NCBI GenBank assembly: GCA_049999725.1
Contig: JBNGIS010005112.1
Location: 1-20,585, forward strand
DNA length: 20,585 nt
From: Haplomitrium mnioides
Lineage: Eukaryota; Marchantiophyta; Haplomitriopsida; Calobryales
Direction of reading: 5' to 3'
In this document: positions 19,641 through 20,585 of the stretch, piece by piece
Numbering within the stretch: the first letter of the stretch is position 1
How the letters are laid out: each line of letters starts with the position of its first letter
Position numbers and translations under genes: made by a program
The notes under the pieces: model-generated
Seen by the model: the letters and a program-made list of their open reading frames with translations, nothing else
What the model was told of the DNA's origin: nothing
The model's database searches: none

Positions 19641-19831
19641 GAAAAGCGACAAAGCTCGACGCAAATCTGATGGCAATTTCAAGGTGAAATTGACCCTCAA
19701 TTCGAACAATTATTTGCAGCACCCTCAATGCACCTCGTCCTCGCAGAAGTCCACGAACACTCTGAGGAATCCCCCGGGCTCTCTCGAAGCGCCACGTTTC
19801 CGCAAGACCCATGATTCCCGCGGAATCTGTA

Positions 19832-20090
19832 AGATTCCCGCTGATGCTTGGAGTCCCGTTGAGTGCCACGTATCCATAGAAGCCAAGATACCCGTGGAAT
19901 CTCAAAGATTCCAGTTGATGCCTAGTTTCCGCATAGGTGCCACGTAATCCGTAAAGATTCTTGAGGAATCTCAAAGATTCTCGTTGATGCCCAATTTCCG
20001 CATAGGTGCCACATAATCCGCAAAGATTCTTGAGGAATCTCAAAGATTCCCGTTGATGCCCAGTTCCCACATGAGCGCACGTTTCCGTGG
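19832..20090. repeat. 69-bp tandem repeats in the third LTR
   Basis: Units start AGATTC at 19832 (74 bp, diverged), 19906, 19975 and 20044 (partial), with a 69-bp offset between the last three. Each holds GTTGATGCC, TTTCCGCATAGGTG and, in most copies, GCCACGTAATCC, whose complement carries ACGTGGC. Because 69 is divisible by three, the minus strand stays open as a 204-codon frame (19456-20070) with a 23-residue repeat. I read that as a by-product and not a gene. Confidence 0.8.
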
Positions 20091-20097
20091 TAGTGCC

Positions 20098-20130
20098 GTC
20101 CGACGCCGCCCCGCAGAGGGGTAGGCAGAC
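20098..20130. other. GC-rich hairpin module, third LTR (inverted)
   Basis: GTCCGACGCCGCCCC, a GCAGA loop and GGGGTAGGCAGAC form the inverted counterpart of the outer LTR hairpin. GCCACGTCATCC (TGACGTGG on the minus strand) follows near 20171. Confidence 0.55.
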
Positions 20131-20585
20131 CGTCGCGCTACCCGGCCTTTGACCCGCTGACTTCTAGACTGCCACGTCATCCCCAAGTCGCTGACCCTCT
20201 ATATAAGAACTATGAAGACTTCCATTTTTTCCCCCATTGGATCGGTGATGGATCCTCTTTTCGGCACCACATCTTCTTCTGTCAGATCTGCGCTGGATCG
20301 CTTTTTCGGCATCTTATAGTTAGATCTGTGACTCGTCACTGATTCGGTTGATCCCTTCTCGTTTCTCTTTCTCGAACCTGTGATAGATCGAAGCTTCAGC
20401 ACTGGTTGCTTCTCCTTCAATAGGTGATTGTCAGCCGGTGATTTGGAGCAGTAAAGCTTAACGCACGAAATCAGAAGCACCACTGGCCACATTGTCCCTT
20501 TGCGAGTGTGAAAGCATCTCAGGAACAGCTGATTACCTCAAACAACTGATAAGAGCAGGGTGCATGAGTCATGGGAGGGAAACAG

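Larger units (their letters stand above)
18253..20585 (-). mobile_element. Third LTR, antisense, partial (runs off the window)
   Basis: It begins TGTCACCCCC exactly at the end of a C subunit; the five bases before it (18248-18252, TTCAT) are a candidate target duplication whose partner would lie beyond the window. It matches the nested LTR in the same direction (18860-19060 against about 7080-7320). On the opposite strand it matches the outer LTR: the complement of 19271-19330 aligns with 4378-4434, sharing GTGGAGGTGGACT, TGGGAATCG and GCTCTAGAGGCTCA. It is therefore a minus-oriented LTR of the same broad family. If it is as long as the others it ends 700-1200 bases past the window. Whether a full element or a solo LTR follows cannot be seen. 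No reading frame in it looks like a protein. Confidence 0.85.

Noticed and set aside
20198-20206. TATATAAGA on the + strand in the third LTR as a promoter
   Set aside because: The third LTR is oriented on the minus strand by homology to the outer LTR, so a + strand TATA is not expected to be its promoter. It is absent from the matching part of the nested LTR.
20199-20492. 97-codon minus-strand frame near the window end
   Set aside because: Basic, low-complexity text with no recognisable domain inside an LTR. Not supported as a gene without conservation data.

Overview
This window contains no host gene that I can recognise. It is repeat-rich plant nuclear DNA: a short-period satellite array invaded by long Ty3/gypsy-type LTR retrotransposons. 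A plant is suggested by the Ty3/gypsy Pol type, the very long LTRs, and a spectrum of nonsense mutations that fits decay of CG/CHG-methylated cytosines. I cannot name the species. Two runs of exactly 100 N (1770-1869 and 13336-13435) are scaffold gaps of nominal length.

Layout. (1) 1-1977 and 17988-18252 are one satellite array made of 55-bp subunits of three types (A, B, C), arranged as a 165-bp ABC higher-order unit with occasional AABC. (2) 1978-17982 is one complete but dead Ty3/gypsy element of about 16 kb on the + strand, with a 5-bp TTAAT target duplication on each side. Its LTRs are very long (1978-5479 and 14558-17982) and begin TGTCA and end TGACA. Between them come a primer-binding site (from 5489), gag, protease, reverse transcriptase, RNase H, integrase, a GT-rich 3' untranslated stretch and a polypurine tract (14546-14554). 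No env-like gene or chromodomain is visible. (3) Inside gag, 6409-9405 is a nested solo LTR flanked by GAGAG duplications and lying antisense to its host. (4) 18253 to the window end is the start of another antisense LTR related to both, inserted in the satellite and running off the window.

How the parts relate. The outer element entered the satellite between a B and a C subunit. It was later hit by a related antisense element that shrank to a solo LTR. The array was also hit by a third related element at the same subunit junction. The outer coding region keeps a single frame over most of its length, broken by nine TAG/TGA stops, a few short frameshifts, the nested LTR and an assembly gap over the integrase core. 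It cannot act autonomously. All three LTRs share a GC-rich hairpin module, and the outer LTRs carry several TGACGTGG-type sites upstream of a TATA box, which may be the old promoter.
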